41,079 nucleotides of DNA from Chara braunii (GCA_003427395.1 BFEA01000779.1:294309-335387), one strand, 5' to 3'; shown: positions 1-10,262, counted from the first letter of the stretch. Notes: generated from the letters alone by a model not told the origin. Numbers and translations: made by a program.

Positions 1-968
1 AGAAAAAGATGAAGTGGGAGGTAGGGGGATGGGGTGGTGGTAGTTGGGGGAGAGGACGGATGGGGAAAGGTGGACAGGGATCAAGAAGCAATGAGAAAAG
101 AAGGAGGAAGAAAAGAAAGAAATAAAAGAAGGAGAGTAAAAGAATGGGTGTTGGGAGAAAGGTGGGGAAGATAAAAGGAGGAGAGAAAAGATGCAGTGGA
201 AGGTNGNGGAAANANAANGGGTGAGNAAGAGGAGAGAGGAGGGGTAGGGNGAGTGGGTTAGTAGAGGGAGGGGGGAGAAGGGAGTGATACCTGGCCCTTG
301 GTGTCTCCAAGGNCACAAGGTACACCAAGACCAGGAGGGTCTTGGTCTTTGCTGCGGCAGCCAGTTGGAGGAGAGAGGGGGCTGAGATCTTGATCAGCCC
401 CCATCAGCACTTCTCCAGATGTGTAGATGTAGGGTCTGCTGTGTAAGCAGGCCCTCTCCATTGTAGAGCAGCCCCCTAAGCAGGGGGTCTTCAGCCACGT
501 GGCCGTGGAGATGACCACGTGCACAGGCAGCAACAGCCACGGGGGCGGGGGGGGGGTAAATAGCCAGCACGGCACCTCTTCAACACCAGTGTGTCGTGCT
601 ACAGAGCTATGGACACACTGTGGCGAGTGTGTTATGAGGCTACTTACGCATGCGCATGGCTCGGCAAGTGCTTGGGTTCAAACCCCAGCAGCAGCAGTTG
701 AATCTCGGATCTTAATAATATAAATCCGGGAGCGGGGCGGGGCGGGGCAGCGCAGCGTGGGCGCGTGCATGCGGCGGCCTTGGCCTTGGCGCTTGTGCAC
801 AGTGATGCGGCTTTTTCCTTTTTCGCCACATGGAGTTCTCCTGCGGCAGCACCCTTTTTCCCGCTTTTTTGCCCGAAAACGCCCCAAAAACAGCCGAAAA
901 CCCGACTGTCGAGTTTTGCCGTATTTCCCTGCTGTGCGGTGTGGTGGGTGGGGGCGGGGACCGTTCCC
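1..968. other. Purine-rich low-quality sequence and probable LTR-element interior
   Basis: The first 260 bases are almost pure A/G on the plus strand, and single undetermined bases are scattered between about 205 and 313, so sequence quality is low here. The part next to the primer-binding site (roughly 720-968) is GC-rich and would be the start of the interior of the minus-strand LTR element described separately. I could read no gag or pol motif in it. Short open frames on both strands look like composition effects. Confidence 0.5.
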
Positions 969-980
969 GCTCCGATACCA
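969..980 (-). promoter_or_regulatory. Primer-binding site, initiator tRNA-Met type
   Basis: On the minus strand this reads TGGTATCGGAGC, which differs at one position (A to G) from the usual plant initiator-Met site TGGTATCAGAGC. It begins one base after the LTR end, where a reverse-transcription primer site should lie. The position supports the LTR call and fixes the element's orientation. Confidence 0.7.
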
Positions 981-981
981 A

Positions 982-1291
982 TGTAGCGGACCCACCAGGT
1001 GTGGTGCTCCGCTAGTGACAGAGATGGAGATGGAGGAAGAAGGGGGAGCAAGATGGCACAACACAGCTCCCCACGCAAGACTCCAACGCACATACTCCAA
1101 AATGTGCAAGTGAGGAATGAGACTGAAAACAGACAATGGTTGGGGTATACCCCAGCGGACTGACGAGAATGGACTGGACTGGCTGGTACCGACAGAGGTA
1201 CCGGCCTGGACTGGCCTACCCCGAATATAACACAGGCCTGTGAGAACAGGCCAAGGGGCTGGTTTCACAGGCCAACCCGAGGTCCGCTACA
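982..1291 (-). mobile_element. LTR of a minus-strand LTR retrotransposon
   Basis: The 310-bp segment is bounded by an exact 11-bp inverted repeat: TGTAGCGGACC at 982-992 and its reverse complement at 1281-1291. This gives the TG...CA ends expected of an LTR. One base beyond the 982 end, on the minus strand, lies a 12-nt match to the initiator-tRNA-Met primer-binding site. This is therefore the 5' LTR of an element transcribed leftwards, whose body runs towards or beyond the window start. A TATA-like stretch (TTATATT on the minus strand, near 1224) lies inside it. The partner LTR is not in the window, so the 5-bp target-site duplication (expected copy at 1292-1296, gtcag) cannot be tested. Confidence 0.72.
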
Positions 1292-2213
1292 GTCAGCAAG
1301 TCCGTATGGCGGGATTACTTTGAAAAATTAACATCATAAATTCGTCGTCAGTTGTCGCCATCTACCAACTCACCCTAGAAACCACCTTTCTCTGCGACAA
1401 AAACCAGAGTTGTCGACAACGACGTAAAACGTCGGTTGACGACAGTCGCTAAGAGCTCACTACAAAGGAGGAAAAAACAGTTGTTCTATTCCTATTAAAA
1501 GTATCCGAAACCCTTAGCTAAGTTGGTCTATTTTCCACTGGTTCTAACTGCACTATAGAGCGGTTCAGACCTCCTCTAAAGGCGCTCTCCCCCCCCCTGG
1601 AAGACCTCTATGTGGTCTCGAACTGCCGTTCGTACGGGTGTACGACCGCCGAGCTCAACAAATATAACTGAGTCTCTGAAGATACTGACTGTCTTCATAT
1701 GCGGGCGTATGACCTATCATTTGTCACAACCTTCACAGACGTGGTTGGTGAAGGATTATTTGCTCAGCCTTCTCTTCTCGTGCATTGAGGATGGTGGGTC
1801 GACGACACAGGGATAATCGATCTCACTATCTTACTCCAAGCTTACCTTTAGTACATCCGTGACAGTTCATCCTTCTACATATTGGAAACAATTATTCGTC
1901 TAGTCGGGTAACACTTAGGAAATCTGTCTGGGATCAACAGTGGTTCTGGGTCTTTTAACCCTACCGTCTTCACCCGAATACAACGCCTAGTCATTATCAC
2001 TGTACCTAGACTGAAACTTGCACCAAATACGACTATAATGACCGGGGGTTCTATTCGGTTGAAGACGGTAGTGGAAAGAAGTATAAAACGATGTTTTCGT
2101 TAAAAGTGAAATTGTTTTCATGTTCACTTTTGATTTTAATTGTAAAACGACACAAAGAACTGAGGGAAAAATAAGCAAAACAACGAGAAAACAATGGCTA
2201 TACATGAAAGCTT
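1292..2213. other. Intergenic stretch, nothing recognised
   Basis: About 0.9 kb of mixed composition with no open frame longer than about 70 codons, no splice-bounded exon that I can defend, and no clear repeat. A run of C lies near 1590-1600. Confidence 0.4.
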
Positions 2214-2490
2214 AGTAATGAAAAGTTGAAGGAAATGTCATTACACAACATAGTTTCATAATTGCCTAAAACACAAATTTTCACCTTAAATGTTCACACA
2301 TACACAAGCATTGTCCAAATGTCAATCACCTCAGTAAACGTGTCACTCAGTAAAACATGTCAACCTCATCAATAACTGATGAAAAGTTATAGGAAATGTC
2401 ATTATACAACATATTTTCAAAATTGCCTACAATACAAATTTTCACCTGGAATGTTCACACTCAGTAAACATGTCAACCTCATTTTTTCAA
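2214..2490. repeat. Diverged tandem duplication, period about 160 bp
   Basis: The stretch from about 2214 (tgaaaagttgaaggaaatgt) recurs from about 2376 with scattered substitutions. It covers the phrases around 'gtcattacacaacata', 'aattgcct' and 'aatgttcacac', and the 'cactcagtaaa' segment also recurs. It lies just beyond the 3' end of the Ulp1-like coding remnant on the minus strand. Confidence 0.6.
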
Positions 2491-2520
2491 ATGTAGAATC
2501 TGAAATTTTCATTGACTTTC

Positions 2521-3426
2521 CTATCTAACCATGGACAAAATGTCAAATGCTATTCTAAGTCTCATATCAGGAATACTATCTTGTGAGAAAGCGAATGGAG
2601 GGAAGTGACCTTTTGCTAGCAAAGATGCAAAGCCTAACATAAAAAACACCACAACTACAAGGATCCTCTTGAGCAGGAATCTTATCTACTGATGTATCAA
2701 AGTAGGATGTAGGCTCGTCCAAATGATATTTTTCATGAAGACTGATGTATCAAAGTAGGATGTAGGCTCGTCCACATTATATTTTTCGTGAAGATTTTAT
2801 CGATGAAACTCCACTCCGAAAAAACCTGCCAAAAGTTCAAGGCCTGGACCATAGTCAACACGATGAAATGAGTCTACGAGGCAGAATTTGCACTCAGAAC
2901 GATCTATACTGACATAACCTAAGGCCCAATAATTTTCGAAATGGAGAGGGATAATTACTAAGTCAAAATCGAAAAGATTTATGTCCTTCACCCATCTCGT
3001 CCCTTCGGAGTACGCGATTTTAGTGGACCGAGCCTGTGACAATCTGGGAAAGAAAAAAAAAATTAGAATATGCACAGACGGAATGCTACAAGAAGTTTTA
3101 TCTCTTGCCACTTCTGCACATGTCGAATCCACCTCGATGTAGTCATTGGTGATCTGAACGGCTAACAGGTACAAATTGACGACTTCATCATTTAAGCATT
3201 CCCCATCATTGGCGACGACCATGATGTCTTTCTTTTCCACCTTCCACTTCCCCTTGTAACCGACAATGTCGTATTCTTCATTGTCTTCAGTGTTGCCAGT
3301 AATCATTTCAAGATACTCATTTTCTTCTATAGTAAGGCATACTGTTGCTAAAGGAATCTGGAACGAAGGGTCATGCACTGCATACAAACACATATATAAA
3401 CAACAATAGAACAAATAGAACTTCAT
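2521..3426 (-). pseudogene. Ulp1/C48-type SUMO protease domain, decayed, transposon-associated
   Basis: On the minus strand the frame shows the Ulp1 fold in order: 'CLNDEVVNLYL' in the N-terminal part, then 'RWVKDINLF', 'DLVIIPLHFENYWALG', 'CLVDSF', and in another frame 'QEDPCSCGVF'. Ulp1 proteases use His-Asp-Cys with an oxyanion Gln. Here the Asp is present (VDSF), and so are the Gln (2669-2671) and Cys (2651-2653), but the His of the usual HW pair is Tyr (2929-2931). A TAA stop at 2797 and an out-of-frame 53-bp tandem duplication (2688-2793) separate Asp from Cys. A further shift precedes a plausible C-terminus ending at 2521. SUMO proteases cleave SUMO precursors or conjugates, and many DNA transposons carry such domains. 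This copy cannot be active. Its strand and order suggest it was the C-terminal part of the element to its right. Confidence 0.8.
2688..2793. repeat. 53-bp tandem duplication inside the Ulp1 remnant
   Basis: Two near-identical 53-bp units start at 2688 and 2741. Each encodes, on the minus strand, the linker between the catalytic Asp and Cys regions (…DEPTSYFDTS). Because 53 is not a multiple of three, the duplication disrupts the frame. Confidence 0.85.
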
Positions 3427-3472
3427 ACAAAAAGGGACTTTTCGTCAACTGATATACGACGTAGACATGAAC

Positions 3473-4475
3473 TCATGTTGTTGGTTGTCTATCTGTTCCG
3501 CTATCAGTGCTGCTATCCATAATAGATAAACTGCAACCTGTGCGATGCAATTTCTTCCCTTCTGTGTGACTTATTCCAACAACTTTAAACATCCTTAGGG
3601 AAGTTGGCTTCACAGATGGAAATATCATGGGTGTACGACTTCTTTTCGCATTTGTGGGCAACAACGGCAAAGTTGATAAAGCTTGCAAGCCACGACGAAT
3701 GATATCCTTCTCCCTCTTCCATTGCGAGTGTACATGTGTCGTTTTCCACAGTTCTTTTCGTCGCCCTGCATGATTGACAAGATAAAACATTATGAGTTCA
3801 AGTTCGATTTTCCATTATTGGAACTGACACATGAATACCAATACAAAATATATGATAATTGCAGTTCATACAAAATACATGATATTGCAGTTTTTCTCTT
3901 CAGTAAACGTACAGTTGCAAAGCTAGGTAAAGAAACAGAACATCTGAGGGATTGACACTATCACACATAAGGGAGATGAGTGCATGGGATGTACCCACTA
4001 ATCCGCATATAGTATTATATATTCCTCCTAAGATAAGAAAGTGCTCACCTCGATGGCTAACTCTCAGTTTCTCTTCAACACGACCTTATGTCACACCTTT
4101 CATATGCGATGGCGTAATAGGAGATTCCTCGATAGTTATCACGAGGTTAGCAGACTGTGGTGTTTGAGGTTGTTCAAGCGTTTGTTGAGGTTGTACAAGT
4201 GTACATTGCTCTGGTGTACTTAGTACTATATTTCCTTCATCCTCTTCGATGCCCTGTACATGGAGAGTTTCTTCCTCCTTTACGCCCTCAAAAGTGTCGT
4301 TTGCACTTGCAATCGCATTTCCAACCTTCGTATTCAGAGAGAGTTCTTCAACTTCCTCCGACAAAGTATTTACTTCGGCTGGCATCGTCGACGACATCAT
4401 CTGTAATTTCATGGTGTACCAGTAATATCCACTTCCATAGTGACATTGTCGCCCACTAACATCGTGGTCGCCCAA
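3473..4475 (-). pseudogene. Decayed coding remnant upstream of the Ulp1 domain
   Basis: Two minus-strand frames are visible here: 105 codons at 3473-3790 and 129 codons at 4086-4475. The first is rich in basic residues (RRKELWKTT near its start) and the second is acidic with Gln/Pro-rich repeats (PQQTLEQPQTPQ). They lie between the Ser/Gly linker and the Ulp1 domain and read in the same direction, so they are probably pieces of the same element protein. I recognise no domain. Intervening stops or introns were not resolved. Confidence 0.4.
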
Positions 4476-5270
4476 ACTTGGTCAGCTGGACGACTATCGT
4501 GTTCGACTCGACCGTGTGACTCTTTGACAGGTGAAACACCGTCGAAAGTTAAACTACCGCTACTTGGTCCCGAAGCCTTGCCAGTTGCACCGGCGATCGA
4601 TCCCGATCCCACTATCGGGTTCGACTCGACCGTGAGTTTCTTCGCTTGGTCAAGTCAGGAGCGCTTCAATGCTGGGTCACTGTCGTGTTCGACTCGACCG
4701 TGGGAACCTTCGACAGTTGAACCACTGCTGCTTGGTCCCGAAGTTTTGCCCTTGCGCCGCCGTCCGATACCGACCCCTTGCCATGCGCACCGCCGCTTGA
4801 TCCTGATCCCTTGCGCTCTGTTTCTTGAGGCCCGTGAGACATTTCGGGTTTTCACAGTTCACCATGACTTATGCCCTTGCCGCTTGCACCGACGCTTGTT
4901 GCCGCACCCTCGGCACTTGCACCGACGCTCAATCCCGATCCCTTGCCATAGCCACCGCCGCTTGATCCTGATCCCTTGCCCTCTGTTGCTTGATCCCCCT
5001 GAGACCTTTGGGTTTTTTGCAGTTCCCCACGACTTACGTCCTTGTCGCTTGTACCGTCGCTTGGTCCCAGACCCTTGCCACTTGCACCGCTCCTCGATCC
5101 CAATCCTTTGCTATGCGCACCCTCGCTTGATCCGGATCCCTTGCCATGTGCACCGCCGCCGCTTGCTCCTTTCCTCTCTCCTTCTCTGTGCTCAAGATCT
5201 TCTTCGAAATGCCAATTATATCCATAAGCCGGACTGGTTTCTCTATCATAGAACTTTTCCAGATACTCAA
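4409..5270 (-). pseudogene. Ser/Gly/Ala-rich low-complexity linker of the element protein
   Basis: Minus-strand frames at 4409-4612, 4852-5103 and 5034-5270 encode repetitive Gly-Ser-Gly/Gly-Ala-Ser text (for example GKGSGSSGGGYGKGSG). The DNA is an imperfect repeat around 'cttgcaccgacgcttgatcc'. Three copies of a unit containing 'gttcgactcgaccgtg' (about 4499, 4619, 4687) resemble the CpG-rich minisatellite at 9.5-12.1 kb. The direction matches the flanking ParB/methyltransferase-like and Ulp1 remnants, so a flexible linker between enzyme parts is a reasonable reading. It could instead be a non-coding repeat insertion. Confidence 0.4.
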
Positions 5271-5430
5271 GCCACTACGATGTTTTGAACTCTTGGAAAA
5301 TTTCTTATCTTCTTACATCTAGCCTTGATTAAGAAACCTCCGGATTAAGTCGCAGGAGTCACTTGTCAATCTGATTATCAACGTGTTTGAGAAAGTTTGA
5401 TTCTGACATACGTCTGTAGAGGCAAAATTG

Positions 5431-6077
5431 TCACTCCCCCTCTTCTTTTATAGCCATAACCCACTTCCCTCTCGCCAATGCAGGTTGGAAGTGTTGGGGG
5501 TGCCATATAATGTGATGAACCCACGTGTCATCATCCATCACCGTATGATCTTCTCGACATACAATAGGTCCCGGAAGCTGCGCAATGTCCGTAGGGATTC
5601 TGTCTCCAATCTGGTACTCCAAAGGCTCATCAGATGGAGGTTGTTGTGGAGTTCGAGAGTGTAGCAATTCCAAAACAGTACTTGGGTTGTTTGCAAATGT
5701 TGAAAGACTTGCCAACAACTCTGGGAGAGCATTGCTTGAACCTTCGGATCCAGAATGCCTCCGGATGGTACCGTCATCGTATTGCCCGCCATCTGAGTAG
5801 GTGTAACAATAGAAGAAGTCGACGGACGAATCATCAACGGATCCGTTGAAACTGCCATACTTGAAGCTCCTCCAGAACCGGACGATGTGCCTGGAACACC
5901 CATCATCTTCTGCGAAGCCGAGCTACAAGCTATTTGCCTCTCATCTGCCAAAGCCGCTTGCAAAGTGCCATCAACACTTTCTTCTTCTGAATCCTCGGCA
6001 TCAAAGTCCTCACCAATCTCGAAATAAGTTGCATAACCTGCGACAGTAAACGCCCCGATTTGTTGGTCGAAGTACAT
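5431..6077 (-). pseudogene. Decayed element ORF piece with acidic and Ser/Thr-rich stretch
   Basis: A 179-codon minus-strand frame (5538-6077) begins YFDQQIGAFTVAGYATYFEIG, followed by an acidic run (DFDAEDSEEES), a Ser/Gly/Thr-rich middle and a C-terminal region containing many Leu residues. It overlaps, in another frame, the 95-codon frame at 5431-5718, and the join is probably a frameshift. It follows the methyltransferase-like piece with little gap. I recognise no domain. Confidence 0.4.
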
Positions 6078-7040
6078 TATCTATCTCCAAACGGTCAAGA
6101 AATGCAACTTCCTTCTCCGATGGTGCTTTATGATAACCCCTCAAAAGCATCTCCATTCTTCTTCTTCTGAAAACATAAGTACGTTCCCCTCTGTGTTGCG
6201 ACTTTGTTTCGAAAAGAAACTCCCAAATATTGACAGTGTTTTGGCCAACTTTGTAGACGAAATCACGCCCTTCATCATGTCGAGGAGGCGGCTTAATAAA
6301 TTTGGCGAAGTAATCTAGAGTTCCGACCATCTTGTTGATGAACTGAGTGAGGAACTCAAACTTCATACCCTCCCCTTCTAGCACAATGCAATGATGGTGA
6401 CTCTTTAACAACACTCAAACCAACGCCGCATGACCTTTTCCCAGGAAAACGACAGCCTCATCCGCAGGACAAAAATGCTCCAATGTCTCCACCATCGCAT
6501 TCGGTTCCCTTTCCATACCATCATAGACAACTTTATCCTTTAGTTACATACCTGCCATTTTTCACTTTGTTGGCGGAAAGTTCTTCTCCACGACATCAGT
6601 CAACATCTTCAGCTTTCTCTCTCTCCGCACAAGTGTCGATATGTAAGCCACTTGCTCGCCAGATGATGGACCTGCAGCTTAAATATCTTCAAACAAGGGA
6701 ATAGTGTTGCGATGATAATCCCCGTCGTTGGAGTGCATGATGACCACCATTCTATCTGTGTCCTCCAAAGGCAAATTTACAACCTTATATGACAATTTCC
6801 CCTTTGTTTGTTGTTGACGAGTTCATTTCAGAAGAGACAAGTGAATGTCCGACCTCACGACTCGCCTGAAGAATGTGAACTCACAAGAGCGTGAAACGAA
6901 GCACAACAATGTCCAATATTCGCCACCAAGTTTTCCCATAAACTCCCAGAGCCCATCAAACACTTGTTCAGTCCACGTACCCATCTGGGTTGGGGGGCAC
7001 AAATCCAGGACGGCTGTGTGGCACGTCAGATGTTGACGAC
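6010..7040 (-). pseudogene. Beta-class DNA methyltransferase-like remnant
   Basis: Reading the minus strand through in-frame stops gives two blocks. The first (about 6850-7040) contains 'HTAVLDLCPPTQMGTW' (Asp-Leu-Cys-Pro-Pro at 6991-7005), an amphipathic helix, then 'WTLLCFVSRSCEFTFFRRV'. The second (about 6310-6530) contains 'FCPADEAVVFLGKGHAALV', a TGA (6415-6417), then 'VLLKSHHHCIVLEGE'. Together they resemble the permuted beta class of adenine/cytosine-N4 methyltransferases, in which a DPPY-like motif IV precedes the AdoMet-binding motif I. The DPPY motif is not canonical and the Gly-rich loop is weak, so the catalytic identity is inferred. Frames past 6310 continue to about 6010 with 'RTYVFRRRRMEMLLRGYHK'. 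In bacteria and phages, ParB-like domains are often fused upstream of such methylases, as seen here. Confidence 0.42.
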
Positions 7041-7041
7041 T

Positions 7042-7599
7042 CTATACATCTCCTTGCACTCCATCTCGTCTGAAACATCGCTCGGTTCCCATTAGAAAGG
7101 TACGAAGACAGACTTCACGTCCTGTTTTTGAAAATGTATATAATAATTTTGCTTGTCCCGACATACAAATGTTTTGTGAACCCCCGGTTTCGAATCTGCG
7201 CAACAACTTGTTGACAAATTGAATAAAGTCTTCGGCGCATTTCTCTGCAAGCGATTTTGTTTTCTTGAAGTCCTCTTCTCCTTTCTCATCCTCTCCTTCA
7301 AGTGTAGCTGGAAATGACCGCACCCAACTCATGTCTTTGAAATGCTGTCGCTGGTCGATCCACCTCTCGGATGTCAATCCTTGATCACAATACTTATCGA
7401 ACACATCAGAAAGGTTGTCGAAGAATGATTCCTTCCACTCTGACGGCTTCTTGTGAGGGTCGGAAATGAAGACAAAGTAGTGAAACATTCTCAACATTGC
7501 TCTTTCCAGCTTTACCATTTCCACGTATGTCTCCATTGAATGTTTTCCGGCACTTTGAGCAGTTTTACTTAGCTTTGGAGTCAGTATGACATTGCCCAC
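7042..7599 (-). pseudogene. Helical domain of the element protein
   Basis: A 185-codon minus-strand frame rich in Lys, Glu and aromatic residues, probably mostly helical (METYVEMVKLERAMLRMFHY near its start; EKGEEDFKKTKSLAEKCAED later). It lies between the ParB-like and methyltransferase-like parts and runs up to a TAG-type stop just before the DLCPP block. I recognise no named family. It may be a spacer domain of the same multidomain protein. Confidence 0.42.
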
Positions 7600-7613
7600 T
7601 AGACATTCTCTAC

Positions 7614-7814
7614 GGACCTGGTTACCTCGTGGCAGTGCACTGGATTCAGGGTACTAAAGGACCTGGTTACCTCGTGGCAGTGCACTGAATTCAGGGTACT
7701 AAAGGACCCGCTCACGCCTCCCCAACGTAGACATAACCTTCCATGCTCTGACATTCGGATCGTGCACAGCCACGAGGTAACCAGGTCCTTTAGTACCCTG
7801 AATCCAGTGCACTG
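7614..7814. repeat. 45-bp tandem pair with an inverted third copy
   Basis: Units at 7614-7658 and 7659-7703 differ at one base. The exact reverse complement of 7633-7678 (46 nt) occurs at 7769-7814. The inverted copy lies inside the minus-strand coding remnant and encodes 'VHWIQGTKGPGYLVA', so it is probably the source of the tandem pair. The structure could fold into a stem of about 46 bp with a loop of about 90 nt. Confidence 0.9.
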
Positions 7815-8700
7815 GAACCCTGACTCTATTTTTCAACTTAAATCCGGGTCCAGGTCTCGATGCTTTCCCCGATTCACCTTGTTTGGTGGCAGGCTTCACA
7901 GCATCTCTCCCCGGCAATTGTTCACTTTCCCAAGCAGTATACACTTGTTGCACCTTGTCGAAGACTTATTTTGTCTCCTTTGCCAATATCATGTAAGGCC
8001 CGAGGAAGTCGAACCACTCCTTGGTCCATTGCTTAAGCGACATAGTAACCAAATGATCAATCCCGATCAAGCGTAGAGCCTTCGCCGCCAACTTTATGTA
8101 CTCCGCATTTTTGATGTCTGCAGCAGATCCGCCTTTAGCATCAGGACGACCGGATGTCAGCCACAACTTTCGTATGTCCTGAATGGCAGCAATCTGGTGC
8201 GGAGAAGTATTTCATTTGTCCTTCGCATTATGGAAAGTACGCAAGGTGTCGTAATTATCCATGCTTCTATCCGGATAGTAAACAGGCGTTGCAGTCCAGT
8301 AATCCAAACGAAGCTCATGGGCGATGTCAGGGCGCTCTTGAAAACATCCTTGCCGCCGCAACACTATGTCGACCGCGGAGAGGGAACCAGTAGAACTTGC
8401 GTACGGATTGAAGATCGAATTCGTCGGGCGATACTCTTCTTGCTCTCACATTTGTTCTGGAAGCGTCAGTATGCATTGTATCATGTAGCCCAACCAACAA
8501 AAGGACAGGCTTCTCATATAACGTATATACATTCAGCCCGGCTGCTTCGGTCGTTCTCTCTCTGATAGCTGCCTCACCCGATTCAACCATTGCGTCGTAA
8601 ATGTCATGAACATGCTGCTGACCAAGAAAGCGTTGATTATATTTGAACTCCTCGTCAGGGAGAAGACTTATTAGTCCAGTCATCAGGGCAATCAGTGTCA
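7699..8700 (-). pseudogene. ParB/sulfiredoxin-like N-terminal region of the element protein
   Basis: Reading the minus strand from about 8660 gives 'FKYNQRFLGQQHVHDIYDAM', then, after about 70 residues, 'RKFYWFPLRGRHSVAAARMF', 'DYWTATPVYYPDRSMDNYDT' and 'LRTFHNAKDK'. A helical part follows with 'IAAIQDIRKLW'. The pattern of a first helix, a beta strand, G-x-H-(R/S)-xx-A-A, a second strand and a late Asn resembles ParB/Srx-fold domains, which bind DNA or cleave CTP/ATP. The frame is conserved across TGA (8212-8214) and TAA (7966-7968) stops. The segment after the TAA contains a basic stretch and 'VHWIQGTKGPGYLVAVHDPN'. The overall role is unknown, and the ParB assignment is by motif only. Confidence 0.4.
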
Positions 8701-8947
8701 AAGGCGCAAGACACGCAAAAGAGTTTGGTGAATTCAGAGATCGAACGAGAGCGGGAAACATAGCACATGTCATGTTGGACACCAGTATCGGAAAGACAAA
8801 GATCATGACGCGCAAAACACAGTGGGTACTAGCAGCGGAAAGGCGGAGGCCTGACGCGCAAAACACAGCCTGACATGAGAGCATTAAGAGGAAACATTCA
8901 AAACGACACAGATTTGTAAAACACAAAACCGATGTTGTTCGATGAAC

Positions 8948-9290
8948 TTTCACGACGACATACGAGGAGCTTCCAAAACCCAGAGTGAACCAGAAAATGA
9001 CCGTGGCAATGCGACCGTTTCGTCCAACACGGAAGGGACTCCGCTCTTGATTTCCGGGGACTAGACTCTGCGGATTCAAAGCAAAATTTGTGCAGAGTTC
9101 GAACACAATGTCAGTCGAGGAACTCTAGCGACGACACATGACGGGCTCCTAGAACCCCAGATTGAGCAGGCAAACGATCGTGGCAACGCGACCGTCGTAT
9201 CCTACACGAAACGGACAGTGTAATAAAAAATAAAAGACAGTCACCCGGACACTATGTTCTGCGGGTGCAACTCGCACTGGACTGTTTGCC
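8948..9290. repeat. Diverged tandem duplication, period about 180 bp
   Basis: The sequence from about 8948 ('cacgacgacatacgaggagct') recurs from about 9131 ('gcgacgacacatgacgggct'). Both copies continue through 'gtggcaa(t/c)gcgaccgt' and end near 'ctctgcgg' or 'ttctgcggg'. The copies flank the start of the CpG-rich minisatellite region. No gene is evident here. Confidence 0.55.
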
Positions 9291-9469
9291 ATGCATGCAA
9301 GTCGGAGCACTTCTCTCGAACGGGAGTGACTGTGGTGGATCACGCACGAGTAAGAATGTGCCCCAAGGTGGTGGTCCGACCCGACCAGTGCCGATGTGAC
9401 GATGTCGACACGAAAGTGAAGGGTTGTCCGGGAGAGTGACTACCGCCACGACCGCCGTCACGTTGAACA

Positions 9470-10262
9470 CGACGACAACAGTTTTTTCCTGCGGTGCTAT
9501 CGTGTCGAACACGGACGCTGTGCTTTGAGTCTTTTCCCACACGACTTAGGGACTGCCTGATCGTGACCCGTCATCGGGTCCGACACGACGACGACTCTGA
9601 AATGAAGAAGACAGTCGTGCTCGACGGTTGTTTCTGCCGTGGAACATGGTACCTGTATCGACCGTGGCAATATCGAACAAGTCGACGCTCGTTTCTTCCA
9701 CGGTTGCATCTGTTGTATCTTCCGCGGTCTCGTTGTGCCGAACACAACATTAAACAGTCTGCAGACAACACAACTCGTACCAAACACGACACACACTGTG
9801 TTGTGTGCCGACAACAGTTAGCGTGCAGCGTCCGTTGCTGTGTCGAACATGAAGTCGTTTTTTTCTTTCCTTGAACTCGAGGGCTGCAGTGCCGTTGCTG
9901 TGGGGAACATGACGACGGTGCTGTCTTCCTCGGTTCCGTCGTGTCAAACACGGACGCTGCGCCTTGTTCGACCCCACTCGGGGACCGCGGCGTCATCGAC
10001 GATGGTTGTTTCTTCCCTGAACCTGCAGCGTATGTTGCGGTGTCGAACACGATGCTGGTCGTGCTCGATACGATGACGATCGTGTCCGACACCTCGACGA
10101 TCGTGTTCGTCATGACGGCGGTCGTGTCCGACACGACGGCGGGCGTGCTTAACACGATGACAATCGAACGGCGGTCGTGTTCGACACGATGACGATCGTG
10201 TTCGACACGACGATGATCGTGTTTGACACGACGACGATCGTGTTCGACACGACAATGTGCAC
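9470..10262. repeat. CpG-rich minisatellite, left array (TCGTGTCGAACACGA core)
   Basis: This stretch is built from degenerate copies of an imperfect palindrome, TCGTGT-CGA-ACACGA and variants. It is most regular at 10040-10260, where an 18-bp unit like cgatcgtgttcgacacga recurs. The spacing is looser on the left (9470-10040). The open frames on both strands here arise from a stop-free repeat and are not treated as genes. Confidence 0.8.

Noticed and set aside
640-720. tRNA- or SINE-like B box (gggttcaaacccc near 673-687)
   Set aside because: A T-arm can be drawn, but no matching acceptor stem, D-arm or A box lies at the right distance.
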